Of a stretch of 64,000 nt of DNA, positions 15,856 through 25,298 are shown piece after piece. How positions within the stretch are numbered: position 1 is the first letter of the stretch; every line of letters begins with the position of its first letter. The DNA is from GCA-2720865 sp047630275 (lineage in GTDB: Bacteria; Bdellovibrionota; Bacteriovoracia; Bacteriovoracales; Bacteriovoracaceae). The stretch is from positions 868,001 to 932,000 of the forward strand of contig JBLHVN010000002.1 of the NCBI GenBank assembly GCA_047630275.1, read 5' to 3'. The notes beneath the pieces were generated by a model, which saw only the letters and a list, made by a program, of their open reading frames with translations, was not told the DNA's origin and searched no databases. Position numbers and translations under genes: made by a program.

Positions 15856-18411
15856 ATGAATAAAGATCAAGTCGTTTTAAAAAATAATCTAAATACTGTG
15901 TTTATCGATTCACCCGGAGCCACATCAGCTTCGGTTCAAATTTGGTTTAGAGCAGGAAGTGCCCTCGAAGAAAAGAAGGACTTTGGAATTGCTCACTTTT
16001 TGGAACATATGTTTTTTAAAGGAACGCCTAAAAGACCTGGGGCAGAGATCGCTCACTCTGTTGAATCATTTGGTGGTGAGCTGAATGCCTTCACCTCGTT
16101 TGATTATACTTGTTATTACATCAACACTCCTGTTAATCACTTAAATGAGACAGTTGAAATCCTCATGGATATGGTTTCTAATCCTCAATTTAAGCAAGAA
16201 GACTTAGAACCAGAACGAGAAGTGGTCTTTGAAGAATATAGACGATCTCAGGACAACCCTAGTCAGTTAAGTTTTCAAAAACTTCAAAGCCTCTGTTTTA
16301 ATAACGGCTACGACCACCCTATTCTTGGAAATGAAGGGACCATTAAAAACTTTTCCCGAGAGCAACTTAAAGACTTCAGAGAAACTTATTATAATACCTC
16401 TAATAGTTTCCTCGTTGTGGCTGGTGATCTTAAGGAAAAAGATAAACTAGAAGAAACCATCACTAAATTTAAACTTCCAGAAGGCCCTAAGAGTGTCTTT
16501 CCTAAATTTGAACTTAGTTCAAAGAGCTCATTCGCCATTCATAAAAAAGACGTTCACCTGTGCCAAATGTATATAACAATACAGGCACCTAATATTAACG
16601 ATAAAAAATCTCCCGCTGAAGACCTCGCTTTAAATTGCTTAGGTCATGGGGAAACTTCTAGGTTCTACAAAGATTTAGTTTTAAACGAAAGTTTAGCTAA
16701 CTCAAGTGGAGGCTCTACTATGTTCATGAGAGATGGTGGACTTCATATTGCGAGAGTGACCTTCCCGCAAGAGAACTTAACAAAGATATTAACCCAACTA
16801 CAAAAAACCTTACTTGATGCCAAAACAGTGGGTATGTCCAACAAAGAAGTTACAAAAATCAAGAATCAATATATAGCTTCAAAGGTTTTTGAAATGGAAA
16901 CTGTTGAATCCTTTTCTTTCTCAGTGGGCCATAACTATGCCCAAACAGATGATCTAGATTTTGACGAAAAGTTCTTATCTCGTTTGAGAGGCACTACAGT
17001 ATCTGAAGTAAATACGGCTTTAAAAGAAATTCTTAGTTCTCCTATTCATCTAAGTCTTCAGATGCCTGATCAATGTGATGAAAAAAAAGCTTCAAAAGAA
17101 CTTCAAAAATTTCTCACTCAGTTTGAGAAAAATAAGAGTTCGAAAACTAAGGCGATAAAAAAAGAATCCTCCATAACTTCTAAGTTTGACCCACAAGTTC
17201 AGATTATAAAATTAAAAGAAGGAATTTCACTTCTTCATAGAAAAAATGAAATCAATCCCACATTTGTTATGCAGGCTTATTTAAGAGGCGGACTTACTGA
17301 AGAGACAAAAGCCACTAATGGAGTGTTCCATCTTTTAACGGCTAATTTAACAAAAGGTTATAAAGGAATGTCTTATGAAGATCTAAAGCAAGACTTAGAA
17401 GATCGTTCAGCTTCTTTAAATGGCTTTGCTGGAAAGAATGCCTATGGTCTAAGCATGCATGGACTATCTGATCATTTCACATCTCTTTTAGATCACTTTA
17501 TTGGAACACTTAAGTCTCCCCTCTTAGGTGCAAAGTTTATTAATCACGAAAAAAAGGTTACCTCTAGAGTTATCACTAGTATGAAAACAGATCCAACAAA
17601 GATTTGTTTCGAAGAAGTTTCAAAGATCTTTTTTGGAACTCATCCTTATTCAAGACCTGTCCTCGGAACGAAAGACTCACTTAAGAAGATGAACAGCACA
17701 TCACTAGCAAAACTTCATAATAGTAAGATAAGGAATTCAGACATTCTTATTACTTATTGTGGGGATTTAGATATCGAAGAAGTGAAAGAGCTAGTTCTAG
17801 AAAGAATTGAAGACCTAAAGCCAAGAAAGCCTAAAACAAATAAAAATAAGCTTATTAAATATAAGCCAAAGGATACTCGAATCAGTTTTGATAGAGAGCA
17901 AACCCAAATCTTTACTGGTATCACTACAGATAAATTAGGCTCTAAAGAAAACCTTTATTTAAAGATGATAACAACCTTTCTTTCAGGTCAAAGTTCAGAA
18001 CTTTTTGTTGAGGTTCGTGACAGGCAAGGACTTTGTTACGCTACTCAACCAGTACACTTTAACGCACTAGAAGGTGGATACTGGGGAATCTATATAGCCT
18101 CGGGGCACGACAAAGTCGACGCGGCCTTAAAGGCTATTCAAAATATTATCAAAAAGATTAAAGACAATGGATTAAGCCGAGAAGAATTCGAAAGAATTAA
18201 GAAAATGATTGAGGGACAAACCCTTCTTAATATTCAAACTAATGATGATTACTCAAACCTCTATTCAGTTCCCGTATTTCAAAACCTAGGTATTGATTAT
18301 CCTCATGAAAGAAATGTAGAGATCAGCAAATTAAAATATGAGGAGTTTAACAAAGGTATTAAAAAAGCCCTTGGGAAAAAATTCAGTACCGTTATTGTGG
18401 GTAGAGACTAA
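15856..18411 (+). CDS. M16 family zinc metallopeptidase (two-module)
   Basis: An 851-residue protein. The N-terminal module has the inverted zinc motif HFLEH (47-51) and the distal Glu in VVFEEYRR (about 126-127), so the active site is intact. A second M16-like module (about 455-850) has no HxxEH but keeps RDRQGLCYATQP and related C-domain features. This active/inactive pairing is typical of M16B/pitrilysin-like proteases that degrade peptides. No signal peptide is seen, so a cytoplasmic role is likely, though periplasmic relatives exist. AGAGGA eight bases before the ATG supports the start. Its end overlaps the convergent unknown gene by 4 bases. Confidence 0.9.
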   Translation: MNKDQVVLKNNLNTVFIDSPGATSASVQIWFRAGSALEEKKDFGIAHFLEHMFFKGTPKRPGAEIAHSVESFGGELNAFTSFDYTCYYINTPVNHLNETVEILMDMVSNPQFKQEDLEPEREVVFEEYRRSQDNPSQLSFQKLQSLCFNNGYDHPILGNEGTIKNFSREQLKDFRETYYNTSNSFLVVAGDLKEKDKLEETITKFKLPEGPKSVFPKFELSSKSSFAIHKKDVHLCQMYITIQAPNINDKKSPAEDLALNCLGHGETSRFYKDLVLNESLANSSGGSTMFMRDGGLHIARVTFPQENLTKILTQLQKTLLDAKTVGMSNKEVTKIKNQYIASKVFEMETVESFSFSVGHNYAQTDDLDFDEKFLSRLRGTTVSEVNTALKEILSSPIHLSLQMPDQCDEKKASKELQKFLTQFEKNKSSKTKAIKKESSITSKFDPQVQIIKLKEGISLLHRKNEINPTFVMQAYLRGGLTEETKATNGVFHLLTANLTKGYKGMSYEDLKQDLEDRSASLNGFAGKNAYGLSMHGLSDHFTSLLDHFIGTLKSPLLGAKFINHEKKVTSRVITSMKTDPTKICFEEVSKIFFGTHPYSRPVLGTKDSLKKMNSTSLAKLHNSKIRNSDILITYCGDLDIEEVKELVLERIEDLKPRKPKTNKNKLIKYKPKDTRISFDREQTQIFTGITTDKLGSKENLYLKMITTFLSGQSSELFVEVRDRQGLCYATQPVHFNALEGGYWGIYIASGHDKVDAALKAIQNIIKKIKDNGLSREEFERIKKMIEGQTLLNIQTNDDYSNLYSVPVFQNLGIDYPHERNVEISKLKYEEFNKGIKKALGKKFSTVIVGRD

Positions 18412-18965
18412 GAAGCTTTAATCTTTTTATCGTCAGTGATGATTAGATAGGCCATCTCGTTCATATCATTAGCAAAGACATCTTTTGAGATAATGCTAAT
18501 TAGATTTGAAAGTGAATTGAACCTATCTGATATGTATTCAAAGAATTTTGGAACTTCGTAGGCCTGAGGAATGATATTATTTAATCTTCTATAAGCAATT
18601 TGACCTAAGTTTTCATAATAACCAACATCAATCAGCTTAGAGTTTAAAGATTCATGAAAATAACCGCAGACAAAGAGGGCCGTATCGCCAATCTCTCTTA
18701 AGCTTCTTTTTCTTTGGGATTCACTTTGCTGAGAAGTTTCAAGGAGCTTCATCCCTAACATCTTCTCAATTGGTTTTCCTTCTTCTTCGTCAAAGAATTT
18801 TTTAGATTCTCCAAATTGGTCGAGAACAATACTTAAATAGAAAATTTCTTGATTAGAAGCTGGTCTAGTAGTTTTCTTATTAATCTCTTGCAACTTATCA
18901 AAGAAGAAACTTTGAAGACTGCTTTCGAGGATTAAATTGGCTGTTTTAGAATCTTGATTTTCCAT
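18408..18965 (-). CDS. Conserved-looking hypothetical protein, 185 residues
   Basis: I do not recognise this family. The protein is soluble, mainly helical by composition, with no signal peptide, no Cys pairs and no obvious catalytic motif. Possible features are REIGDTALFVCGYFHESL (about 90-107) and a hydrophobic C-terminal segment MNEMAYLIITDD. AGGGAG three bases before the ATG supports translation. Its 3' end overlaps the M16 peptidase gene tail-to-tail by 4 bases, and its promoter would lie in the 177-base gap shared with the mutase gene. Codon use and base composition look like the neighbours, with no sign of transfer. Confidence 0.7.
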   Translation of the reverse strand: MENQDSKTANLILESSLQSFFFDKLQEINKKTTRPASNQEIFYLSIVLDQFGESKKFFDEEEGKPIEKMLGMKLLETSQQSESQRKRSLREIGDTALFVCGYFHESLNSKLIDVGYYENLGQIAYRRLNNIIPQAYEVPKFFEYISDRFNSLSNLISIISKDVFANDMNEMAYLIITDDKKIKAS

Positions 18966-19090
18966 AAACTCCCTTCCCTTATTATATAACGAACCTGGCT
19001 ATTTACTTAATTCCCTGAAAAAACTGCCCTTGTAGAGTATAGGCACATGTAATAACAACAACTTAACCCATAATAGCTAGCGAATCAGGA

Positions 19091-19140
19091 GGCCTTTTGA
19101 TAAGCTGAGGCGAAATTTAAGAAACTTAAGAAGGAAGGCC
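19091..19140 (+). promoter_or_regulatory. Possible leader hairpin at the mutase ribosome-binding site
   Basis: GGCCTT (19091-19096) is complementary to AAGGCC (19135-19140), which abuts the start codon and overlaps the AAGGAAGG Shine-Dalgarno. A smaller stem, TTAAG-AAA-CTTAA (19117-19129), lies inside. With only 6 bp closing a long loop, this is weak; no cobalamin-riboswitch B12 box was found. Confidence 0.25.
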
Positions 19141-19142
19141 CT

Positions 19143-21278
19143 ATGGCTAATTTTACTGTTAAAGACTGGGAAGAGCTGGCTCTCAAAGAGACTAAGGGTA
19201 AAGCCTTAGAAAACTTGATCACAAATACTGCTGAAGGTATCGCCCTCAAACCTCTTTATACAAACCAAGATATTAAAAATTTAGAAAATACAGATACAAT
19301 GCCAGGTCTAGAGCCATTCATAAGGGGACCAAGGGCCACCATGTACACAGGAAGACCTTGGACTATTAGGCAGTATGCAGGATTTTCAACTGCAGAAGAA
19401 TCAAATCGATTTTATAGAAAGACTTTAGCAGCTGGTGGCCAAGGAGTCTCAGTGGCTTTTGATCTTGCTACTCATAGAGGTTATGACTCTGATCACCCAA
19501 GAGTAATGGGAGATGTTGGTAAAGCAGGTGTTGCCATAGACTCAGTTGAAGATATGAAGATTCTCTTTGATTCAATTCCTTTAGAGAAGGTCTCTGTTTC
19601 TATGACAATGAATGGAGCTGTCCTACCTATCCTAGCTAATTATATTGTGGCAGCACAGGAGCAAGGAGTAGAACTAAAAGACCTTAAGGGAACTATCCAA
19701 AATGATATTCTAAAAGAGTTTATGGTTCGGAATACCTACATCTTCCCACCAGAGCCAAGCATAAAGGCCATCGCCGATATATTTAGTTACACCTCTAAGA
19801 ATATGCCTAAGTATAATTCAATTTCTATTAGTGGTTACCATATTCAAGAAGCAGGTGCAGATGCTGCCTTAGAACTGGCTTACACCTTAGCCGATGGTAA
19901 GGAATACGTTGAAACCGCCATTAGAAGTGGATTAAAGATAGATGAGTTTGCTCCTCGACTTTCATTTTTCTTTGGCATTGGAATGAATTTCTATATGGAG
20001 ATAGCTAAACTTAGGGCCGCTAGGCTTCTATGGTCTGAAATTATTTCTAAGTACAACCCTACTAATATTAAATCTAAGATGCTTCGTACTCATTGCCAGA
20101 CTTCAGGTTGGTCATTAACTGAGCAAGACCCTTATAACAATGTTATAAGAACAACTGTCGAAGCTATGGCTGCAGTCTTTGGTGGTACTCAATCTCTTCA
20201 CACTAATGCCCTTGATGAAGCAGTTGCTTTACCAACAGAATTTTCAGCAAGAATAGCTCGTAATACTCAAATTGTTCTTCAAGAAGAAACAGGAATCACA
20301 AATGTAGTAGACCCATGGGGTGGAAGCTACATGATGGAGTCACTAACAAATGAAATAGCTGAGAAAGCTAGAACCATTATCGCAGAAGTTGATAAACTTG
20401 GCGGTATGGCCAAGGCCATTGAATCAGGGGTTCCAAAATTAAAGATTGAAGCAGCCGCCGCAGCCAAACAAGCAAAGATAGATAGCGGTCAAAATACCAT
20501 TGTTGGCGTCAATAAGTACAAGCTAGATCAAGAAGACGATCTCGATATCTTAGACATCGACAACGACGCCGTTAGAACATCTCAATTGAAAAGATTAGCC
20601 GAACTAAAAAAGAATAGAGATAATAAGGAAGTGGAGTCTGCCTTAGCGGCTTTAACTAAGTACGCTAAGACTGGCGAAGGTAATGGGCTGGAGCTATCCG
20701 TTATAGCAGCAAGAGCTCGTTGTACTGTTGGTGAAATAACAAGTGCTCTTGAATCAGAATGGGGAAGATACCAGGCTCAAACTCATACAGTAAGTGGCGT
20801 TTACGGTAGTTCCTTTCAAGATGACAGTGGTTGGAATATGTTAAAAGAAAGAATTGATAAATTTGAAGTAGACAATGGAAGACGCCCTCGTATTCTCGTG
20901 GCCAAGATGGGCCAAGATGGTCATGACCGCGGAGCAAAGGTTGTTGCAACAGCATTTGCTGATGCTGGGTTTGATGTTGACCTAGCTCCTCTTTTTTCCA
21001 CTCCTGAAGAAGTCGCTAAGCAGGCAATTGAAAATGATGTTCATGCAATTGGTGTCTCTAGCCTTGCCGCTGGTCACAAGACTCTTGTTCCAGCATTAAT
21101 TGATGAATTAAAAAAGTTGAAAGCATTAGATATTAAGGTCATCGTAGGTGGAGTCATTCCAAAACAAGATTATAAATTCCTTGAAGAAAAAGGTGTCTCA
21201 GCCATTTTTGGTCCAGGAACACCAATTCCAGAATGTGTTGAAAAAGTTCTCGATGCTTTTGAGGAAGATAAGAAGTGA
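19143..21278 (+). CDS. scpA: Methylmalonyl-CoA mutase, single-chain
   Basis: A 711-residue adenosylcobalamin enzyme that interconverts (R)-methylmalonyl-CoA and succinyl-CoA. The N-terminal TIM-barrel domain has YTGRPWTIRQYAGFSTAEES near 68-87, GISVAFDLATHRGYDSDHPR-type sequence (GVSVAFDLATHRGYDSD here, with the CoA-binding region) and SISGYHIQEAGA near 229-240. The C-terminal domain has the B12 signature DGHDRG (Asp-x-His-x-x-Gly) near 595-600, then SSLAAGH and GGVIP. The length fits the catalytic subunit/homodimer form. It overlaps the MeaB gene by 4 bases, which protects the enzyme, so both are co-expressed. Carboxylase genes supplying methylmalonyl-CoA are at 26281-29806. Confidence 0.96.
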   Translation: MANFTVKDWEELALKETKGKALENLITNTAEGIALKPLYTNQDIKNLENTDTMPGLEPFIRGPRATMYTGRPWTIRQYAGFSTAEESNRFYRKTLAAGGQGVSVAFDLATHRGYDSDHPRVMGDVGKAGVAIDSVEDMKILFDSIPLEKVSVSMTMNGAVLPILANYIVAAQEQGVELKDLKGTIQNDILKEFMVRNTYIFPPEPSIKAIADIFSYTSKNMPKYNSISISGYHIQEAGADAALELAYTLADGKEYVETAIRSGLKIDEFAPRLSFFFGIGMNFYMEIAKLRAARLLWSEIISKYNPTNIKSKMLRTHCQTSGWSLTEQDPYNNVIRTTVEAMAAVFGGTQSLHTNALDEAVALPTEFSARIARNTQIVLQEETGITNVVDPWGGSYMMESLTNEIAEKARTIIAEVDKLGGMAKAIESGVPKLKIEAAAAAKQAKIDSGQNTIVGVNKYKLDQEDDLDILDIDNDAVRTSQLKRLAELKKNRDNKEVESALAALTKYAKTGEGNGLELSVIAARARCTVGEITSALESEWGRYQAQTHTVSGVYGSSFQDDSGWNMLKERIDKFEVDNGRRPRILVAKMGQDGHDRGAKVVATAFADAGFDVDLAPLFSTPEEVAKQAIENDVHAIGVSSLAAGHKTLVPALIDELKKLKALDIKVIVGGVIPKQDYKFLEEKGVSAIFGPGTPIPECVEKVLDAFEEDKK

Positions 21279-22237
21279 TCAATAGTAAGGATATTCTAAA
21301 TGGAGACCGCCGTGCACTTGCAAAGGCCATTACTCTAGTAGAATCTTCTAAACCTGAACACAGGGAAGAGGCCCATAAGCTACTTGAGGAAATCCTTCCC
21401 CATACGGGGAAGAGTTACCGGATCGGAATCACAGGTACTCCCGGTGTTGGTAAATCAACATTTATAGAAACTTTTGGTGAGTACTTAATTTCTCTTGGTA
21501 AAAAAGTTGCCGTGTTGGCCGTTGATCCAACCTCCCCAATGTCTGGAGGCTCTATTCTTGGTGACAAGACCAGAATGGAGAAATTATCTAATAACGAAGA
21601 TGCCTTTATTAGGCCCAGCCCAAGTAGTGGACACCTTGGGGGAGTAGCCTTTCACACTAGAGAGACCATCCTTCTATGTGAAGCAGCTGGATTTGACACC
21701 ATATTGGTAGAAACTGTCGGTGTCGGCCAAAGTGAAATCCAAGTTTCACAAATGGTAGACTTCTTTATGGTTCTTCTACTCCCAAATGCTGGAGATGAAC
21801 TTCAGGGTATAAAGAAAGGGATATTAGAACTTGCAGACGGAATCATTATCAACAAAGCTGATGGAAATACTAAAGACTTAGCGAATCTTGCAAAGTCCCA
21901 ATATGAATCGGCCATAACCTTGTTTCACAATAGAGGTTTTTGGACTCCGAAAGTCTTAACTTGCTCTGCAACTAAGAATGAAGGAATCATAGAAATCCAT
22001 TCATTACTAAACGAGTATAGAGAGAGTTCGACCAAAGAAAACAAATGGGAAGACAAACGTGTCGACCAGCTTAAGAAGTGGTTCAAAGGTTCATTAGAGT
22101 TTGAACTTAGCTCGAGAATTCAAAAGAACACAGTCTATAAAGAAAAATTTGCAGAATATGAAAAAGAGATCTTAAGCCTTAAAAAGACTCCAGGGTCAGC
22201 AGCAGACAGTATCGCTTCGTTAATTTTTAAATCTTGA
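21275..22237 (+). CDS. meaB: MeaB/ArgK family GTPase, mutase chaperone
   Basis: A 320-residue G3E GTPase: Walker A GTPGVGKST (about 54-62), VLAVDPTSPMSGGSILGDKTRM, switch-region ETVGVGQSE (about 149-157) and NKAD for guanine recognition. MeaB gates cobalamin loading and protects methylmalonyl-CoA mutase from inactivation. The start is GTG at 21275, overlapping the mutase stop (GTGA). Coupling to the mutase gene supports this role over the older arginine-kinase annotation. The 3' end overlaps the convergent unknown gene by 11 bases. Confidence 0.93.
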   Translation: MINSKDILNGDRRALAKAITLVESSKPEHREEAHKLLEEILPHTGKSYRIGITGTPGVGKSTFIETFGEYLISLGKKVAVLAVDPTSPMSGGSILGDKTRMEKLSNNEDAFIRPSPSSGHLGGVAFHTRETILLCEAAGFDTILVETVGVGQSEIQVSQMVDFFMVLLLPNAGDELQGIKKGILELADGIIINKADGNTKDLANLAKSQYESAITLFHNRGFWTPKVLTCSATKNEGIIEIHSLLNEYRESSTKENKWEDKRVDQLKKWFKGSLEFELSSRIQKNTVYKEKFAEYEKEILSLKKTPGSAADSIASLIFKS

Positions 22238-24251
22238 TCTTAATAAGGCCGTCTTCAAAAAAGATCTTTTCACTAGCTAAATTCTTTTTTAAAAAATACA
22301 TTAGGATCTTTTTCGATTTACTTAAAGGGAGCTTCGCCTTCTTAAGATTGATTGTAATCAACTCATTGTCTCGATCAAGATGAATATCACCTTCCGCTTT
22401 AACTGTTAGATTAGCTCCTAAGAACTTTATTTCGAGGTCTATTTTGAGCCAGTTATTGTCTATGTTAACCCTTATATCACGGACAAAGGCATCTTTAGAC
22501 CTTACAAGAGAAATAGGATCAATATCTTTACCTTTAAGGATCTCCGAATAAAGTGAATAGATATTTTTTGTCTCATTTCTTTTCTTATTCTTTTCACTGA
22601 TAATCTTATCTATATAAGCTTTCGAGTGAGAAAAGCAGTCTTCTATCACATCTAGGATATCAAATAGATCTTTTTCATAGCTTTTCTTACATTTTAAGCT
22701 AGTGTTCAAAAGAGTTATATTTTCCTCTTTGTCTACAAGCTGAAAACCTGGAACTACTAGGGAAAGAATTCCATCTTCTATATTTAAAAATTCAGATTTC
22801 AAAAAATACTTAGATTTCTTTGCATCAATCTTATTGTCGATAACTAGTTTTGGAAAAGTGAACCGCCCATTTGATTTACAATCCTTTAAAACAGAATCCA
22901 TATCAAAGTCTTCACCAATCTCTTTCTTGAAACAATCAACATAAAGAGACTTGAATTTATAGAGATATTCGTTGTTTTGATCTATATCAAATGCCCCTGA
23001 GTCAAAGACCAAATTGTTTTGAGTTACCTTCAATTCTTTCAAGAGACTGCTAATCTTTAATAAAGTTTTTTGGTTTGTGTCTTCATTTACTCCAGCAATA
23101 TCCATTCCCATTTTCATAATCGGCTTACCTGCCGAGGGAATCAACACTGAGTTATTATACCAACTCACTAAATAGTTACTAAAGTCTTGTGGTTTGAAGT
23201 CCTTGAGCTTTTTTGTAATCAAGCGTCCTCTGTTTAACTCAAAGTTAATGTCTTCACTCTCAAATCGAAGCTTATCAGTCTCTACTTCTATCTCATCACT
23301 TGTGAGTGAAATCTTTGGCTTCGTGAATTTATAATCTCTAACGATCGTTGACCTATCTACAATAGCAAAAAGACCAGAGTTCATAGTTAAATTAGTTAAA
23401 CAAGGAGTCAGTACTGTCTCAGATGTTATATCGATTAAATCAGGTTGCTTTTCACACTCAACAACCATATCAGATGAAATCAACGTCACTCCATTGTCAA
23501 AGATCAACTCAGAATCATTAGTGTGTCCCTTAAAGCTTTCTTGCCCCATTAGGATCTCAGTTATACTAGAATTAAAATTTATTGCTCCCACTTCTTTATT
23601 CTCTTCTATGAATTGATAAGAGACATCAATACCTTTGCTTTTATCGATGGGCTTAATCGTCGCCATATTTAAGCAACCAGCAAGAAAGCCTTTACTATTA
23701 TTCTCTAAATAGTCAGAGTGCCTATCACAGTCCCAGGAGAAGTTTTCTAAACCGAGAATAGTCTTTGGCTTTCGAATTTGATAATACTCTCCGCTCAGGC
23801 TTATTTGCTCATTATCCATCAATAATCTAGTCGACCTAATCTTGGCCCACTGAAAAGTATGAAGGTATTCAGCATCTACTTGAGCGAGGTTATAAGAAAA
23901 CCTAGCATTTGGACCCTTTACGCCAATAAATTTATCTTTAATATAGACGGTTGAATCAAAAATATTATCTTGGTTTTCTAGGAAAACACTGGCGTTAGGT
24001 GTAACAAAGTGAAACCTTTTAAATTTAAAAGTTCCTGCTTTGCCAGCCCCAGCTTCAGGTCTAATGAAGTCTAAGGAATCGACAATTATATCTACTTTAC
24101 TGTCTGTTTCAGATTCAAATTCATCAAAGAAATCTAGCTCACTTGCCTTTGAAGTAATGCTAGTTAAGCCTAAGAGAGCAAGGCCGAGAATGATTAAACA
24201 AAGGGTTCTTTCCAAGTTATGTTCCGTGTTAATGCACTGCAACAATAACAT
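22227..24251 (-). CDS. Large predicted exported protein of unknown function
   Basis: A 674-residue protein whose N-terminus contains a signal-like core (CLIILGLALLGLTSIT, about 18-33) followed by Ala-Ser-Glu-Leu. The exact start is uncertain: the ATG at 24251 lies only two bases after AGGGG, while a TTG about 13 codons later would put the hydrophobic core nearer the N-terminus. The rest is beta-rich with few Cys and repeated short segments of alternating polar and hydrophobic residues, ending LIKIKI. This could be an AsmA/LptC-like or outer-membrane-associated beta structure, but I cannot assign a family. It follows hflC on the same strand after a 66-base gap holding an 11-bp inverted repeat. 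Confidence 0.65.
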   Translation of the reverse strand: MLLLQCINTEHNLERTLCLIILGLALLGLTSITSKASELDFFDEFESETDSKVDIIVDSLDFIRPEAGAGKAGTFKFKRFHFVTPNASVFLENQDNIFDSTVYIKDKFIGVKGPNARFSYNLAQVDAEYLHTFQWAKIRSTRLLMDNEQISLSGEYYQIRKPKTILGLENFSWDCDRHSDYLENNSKGFLAGCLNMATIKPIDKSKGIDVSYQFIEENKEVGAINFNSSITEILMGQESFKGHTNDSELIFDNGVTLISSDMVVECEKQPDLIDITSETVLTPCLTNLTMNSGLFAIVDRSTIVRDYKFTKPKISLTSDEIEVETDKLRFESEDINFELNRGRLITKKLKDFKPQDFSNYLVSWYNNSVLIPSAGKPIMKMGMDIAGVNEDTNQKTLLKISSLLKELKVTQNNLVFDSGAFDIDQNNEYLYKFKSLYVDCFKKEIGEDFDMDSVLKDCKSNGRFTFPKLVIDNKIDAKKSKYFLKSEFLNIEDGILSLVVPGFQLVDKEENITLLNTSLKCKKSYEKDLFDILDVIEDCFSHSKAYIDKIISEKNKKRNETKNIYSLYSEILKGKDIDPISLVRSKDAFVRDIRVNIDNNWLKIDLEIKFLGANLTVKAEGDIHLDRDNELITINLKKAKLPLSKSKKILMYFLKKNLASEKIFFEDGLIKIKI

Positions 24252-24254
24252 AAC

Positions 24255-24292
24255 CCCTGTAATTAACTAGATACTCAGTACTAATTACAGGG
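24255..24292 (-). promoter_or_regulatory. Hairpin before the 674-residue protein gene
   Basis: Plus-strand arms CCCTGTAATTA (24255-24265) and TAATTACAGGG (24282-24292) are a perfect 11-bp inverted repeat with a 16-base spacer. In the minus-strand RNA the 3' arm ends ACAGGG, taking in most of the AGGGG that precedes the ATG at 24251. There is no U-tract, so it is a translational or RNA-stability element rather than a terminator. Confidence 0.5.
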
Positions 24293-24317
24293 ATGAAAAC
24301 TTCGTAAAATCAACTAC

Positions 24318-25298
24318 TTAGTTGTTGGATTTAAGAAACTGTAGAAACTCACTGTCACTACTTAAGAGAAAGCGGGCATTAGTGCCTAAAGAGCTTTTAT
24401 AAGCTTCCATAGACCTGATAAAACTATAGAACTTAGGGTCTTTCCCAAGAGAATTAGCATAAATAGCTGAAGCCTTTGCTTCGGCTTTACCGCGAATAAT
24501 CTGTGAAGTCTTATAGGCCTCAGAACGGATTCTTCTAAGTTCTTTAATCCTTTTACCTTCAATCTTAGCTTTTTCACCCTGACCTATAGAACGGATCTTT
24601 TGTGCAATCCTCGTTCTTTCAGAGATCATTCTCTCATAGACTTTCTTCTCAACACTCTTAGCATAAGAAATACGGCGGAGTTGAACATCAATCAACTTAA
24701 TTCCAAGCTTGTTCAATTCCTTATCCGCAAGAACTGCAATCTTAGAACTTAACTCTTCTCTACCAGTTTCAATATTTTCAATATCGACAGTGATCTCTTC
24801 TTCTAAGATAGGCTCACCTTTGTCTCTCTTAGCTTTGATCTCTAATCTCTTAGCTTCAGTCTTTTCGATAATAGCATTAGAGTTTCTAACCGCTTCAACC
24901 AGGCGCTCATTAGAGATAACATCTCTAGTAATTGAATCTAAGATAGTATCAAGCCTAGTTTTAGCACCAACTTCATTACGAACTGTTTGAATAAAAGTTA
25001 GAGCATCAATGACTTTCCATCTAGCAGTCGTATCTACCTTAATGTATTTTTTATCCTTAGTAGGAATCTCATTCGGATCTCCATCCCAGCTAAGAATTCT
25101 CTTATCAACAAATCGAGCTTCTTCTAAGAATGGTTTCTTAAAGTGAAGTCCCGCATCAGTAATAGGGCTACCTATTGGTTTACCAAATCTAGTGATGATC
25201 GCTTGACGGCCTTCTTTTACAATAAAGTAAGAACCCTTAACCACAATCGCCACAATAATAATGAGAGGAATAATCCCCGCTTTCAATCCATTTTTCAT
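24318..25298 (-). CDS. hflC: HflC, SPFH-domain membrane protein
   Basis: A 326-residue protein with one N-terminal membrane segment (about 9-26), then an SPFH/band-7 domain starting VKEGRQAIITRFGKPIG, the middle VQLRRISYAKSVEKKVYERM and a long C-terminal helix with RSEAYKTSQIIRGKAEAKASA in two parts. HflC with HflK forms a large periplasmic cage around the FtsH protease and modulates membrane-protein turnover. It overlaps hflK by 4 bases, so the pair is translationally coupled. The two belong to a transcript headed by carboxylase genes, which is unusual. Confidence 0.93.
   Translation of the reverse strand: MKNGLKAGIIPLIIIVAIVVKGSYFIVKEGRQAIITRFGKPIGSPITDAGLHFKKPFLEEARFVDKRILSWDGDPNEIPTKDKKYIKVDTTARWKVIDALTFIQTVRNEVGAKTRLDTILDSITRDVISNERLVEAVRNSNAIIEKTEAKRLEIKAKRDKGEPILEEEITVDIENIETGREELSSKIAVLADKELNKLGIKLIDVQLRRISYAKSVEKKVYERMISERTRIAQKIRSIGQGEKAKIEGKRIKELRRIRSEAYKTSQIIRGKAEAKASAIYANSLGKDPKFYSFIRSMEAYKSSLGTNARFLLSSDSEFLQFLKSNN

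Noticed and set aside
18966..19142. Cobalamin riboswitch before methylmalonyl-CoA mutase
   Set aside because: The gap is only 177 bases and lacks a recognisable B12 box; only weak stems are seen.
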